Assembly (NCBI GenBank): GCA_937967645.1
Contig: CALBTT010000069.1
Span: 1-5,913, forward strand
Reading direction: 5' to 3'
DNA length: 5,913 nt
Source of the DNA: an uncultured Zoogloea sp.
GTDB lineage: Bacteria; Pseudomonadota; Gammaproteobacteria; Burkholderiales; Rhodocyclaceae
Part shown: piece after piece, positions 5,188-5,913 of the stretch
How the letters are laid out: the number at the start of each line of letters is the position of its first letter
Numbering within the stretch: position 1 is the stretch's first letter
Made by a program: the position numbers and the translations under genes
Notes under the pieces: generated by a model
What the model saw: the letters and a program-made list of their open reading frames with translations, nothing else
Told to the model about the DNA's origin: nothing
Database searches by the model: none

Positions 5188-5913
5188 GCGGGCAGGGAAG
5201 ACGGCGGTGCCGCTCATGCCGGGCAGAAGCTCGGGGAAGTTTCCGGAAAGGGTCGCCTCCAGCTCCACCGTCTGGCTGACCGAGTCCACCCGGCTGTTGA
5301 CCGCGCTGACCTTGGCCGGGTAGCGCTTGCCGGTTTCTTCGATGGCCACTTCGAACGCCAGCCCGGTCTTGAGGTGGCCGAGCCAGCGCGACGGCGCGTT
5401 GAGGCGCAGCTTCAGGGGGCCCGACTTGACCAGGTCCACGAGGGGCTGACCGGCCGTGACGCTCATGTGGCTGCGTACGTGCACCTTGGCAGTCCGCCCG
5501 GCCCACGGGGCGACGATGCTGCACTGAGCGACCTGGGCCTGCTGCAGGGCGACCTGGGCGCGGGCCTTCTCGGCGGCGCTCTGGGCCAGGTTGATCTCCA
5601 CGTCGCCGGCCTGCTGCAAGGCCTGCATGCGCTGCTTGGCATCGAGTTGCTCGACCGCCGACGCAAGTTCGGCCTTGGCGATGCGCAGGCGGGCGTTGGG
5701 CTCGTCGCATTCCAGGGCGATCAGCACCTGACCGGCGCCGAAACCTGAGCCCAGTGAGGTGTTGAGGCTGCGGATCCGGCCGGGGATCGGGCTGGCCAGG
5801 GTGGTCTCCCGGTCGGGGGCGAGCAGCACCCGGATCGTGTCGCCCCCCGGGGCCGCGGGGGCCGCTGCCGCAGCGGCCGGGCGCGGCGCCGCGGTGGTCG
5901 GGGCGTGGGCCGC
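5185..5913 (-). CDS. Periplasmic adaptor (HlyD/RND membrane-fusion protein family), N-terminus beyond the window
   Basis: The frame is open from the window edge to TGA at 5187-5185, giving 242 visible residues. The first 28 are an Ala/Pro-rich linker (starting AAHAPTTAAPRPAAAAAA), as often follows a signal peptide, so the true start and export signal lie to the right of 5913. The GTG at 5829 encodes an internal Val in DTIRVLLAPDRETTLASPI, not a start. The fold is that of a short membrane-fusion protein: first lipoyl half around visible residues 36-68, a helical hairpin (about 75-130) rich in Ala, Gln and Glu, second lipoyl half with APWAGRTAKVHVRSHMSVTAGQP (about 135-157), a beta-barrel part, and a C-terminal LLPGMSGTAVFPAR. 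These proteins connect inner-membrane pumps to outer-membrane channels. This is the first of three co-directional adaptor-type genes; no pump gene is in view, so the partner is unknown. Confidence 0.85.
   Translation of the reverse strand, partial: AAHAPTTAAPRPAAAAAAPAAPGGDTIRVLLAPDRETTLASPIPGRIRSLNTSLGSGFGAGQVLIALECDEPNARLRIAKAELASAVEQLDAKQRMQALQQAGDVEINLAQSAAEKARAQVALQQAQVAQCSIVAPWAGRTAKVHVRSHMSVTAGQPLVDLVKSGPLKLRLNAPSRWLGHLKTGLAFEVAIEETGKRYPAKVSAVNSRVDSVSQTVELEATLSGNFPELLPGMSGTAVFPAR

Noticed and set aside
4057..5748. 563-codon open frame on the + strand, antisense to both upstream adaptor genes
   Set aside because: Same in-register effect; it can run through both genes because they share a frame. 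The product is low-complexity, while the minus strand shows clear adaptor motifs.

Overview
The window looks like chromosomal DNA from a high-GC proteobacterium. The YbaB and RecR sequences read most like betaproteobacterial ones: YbaB starts with MMKGG and carries VKITMTCKYDVRRV, and RecR has ATNFTNEGEATAH where E. coli has ATNPTVEGEATA. Placement inside the Betaproteobacteria is judged by eye; a Rhodocyclales-like host is only a guess. Genes fill nearly the whole window, and no tRNA, rRNA, CRISPR array, IS element or phage gene is visible.

Left part (1-1726, + strand): the widely conserved dnaX-ybaB-recR cluster. It starts inside the 3' end of dnaX (tau subunit of DNA polymerase III: Ala/Pro-rich linker, then the C-terminal domain), followed by the small nucleoid-associated protein YbaB/EbfC and the recombination mediator RecR. 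These are housekeeping genes and look intact.

Right part (1727-5913, - strand, transcribed right to left): three tightly packed genes for envelope proteins. In order of transcription they are (a) a periplasmic adaptor of the HlyD/RND membrane-fusion type, whose N-terminus lies beyond the right edge; (b) a 450-residue protein with a GAF-like cytoplasmic domain, one membrane helix and an HlyD-like periplasmic adaptor; (c) a 701-residue protein with a PqqD-like N-terminal domain, a multi-pass M50 (site-2-protease type) metalloprotease core with HEFGH, and a C-terminal HlyD-like adaptor. Genes a and b are 3 nt apart and in the same frame; b and c overlap by 4 nt (GTGA). This implies one polycistronic message whose promoter lies to the right of the window.

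The last gene of this operon converges on recR with no spacer: the two stop codons abut and form the palindrome TGATCA (1724-1729). The three-adaptor/M50 cassette is the most interesting part. It has the parts of an envelope export or processing system (adaptors, peptide-recognition-like domain, intramembrane protease, sensor-like domain), but no pump, ATPase, TolC-like channel or substrate gene is in view, so its cargo cannot be named from this sequence.
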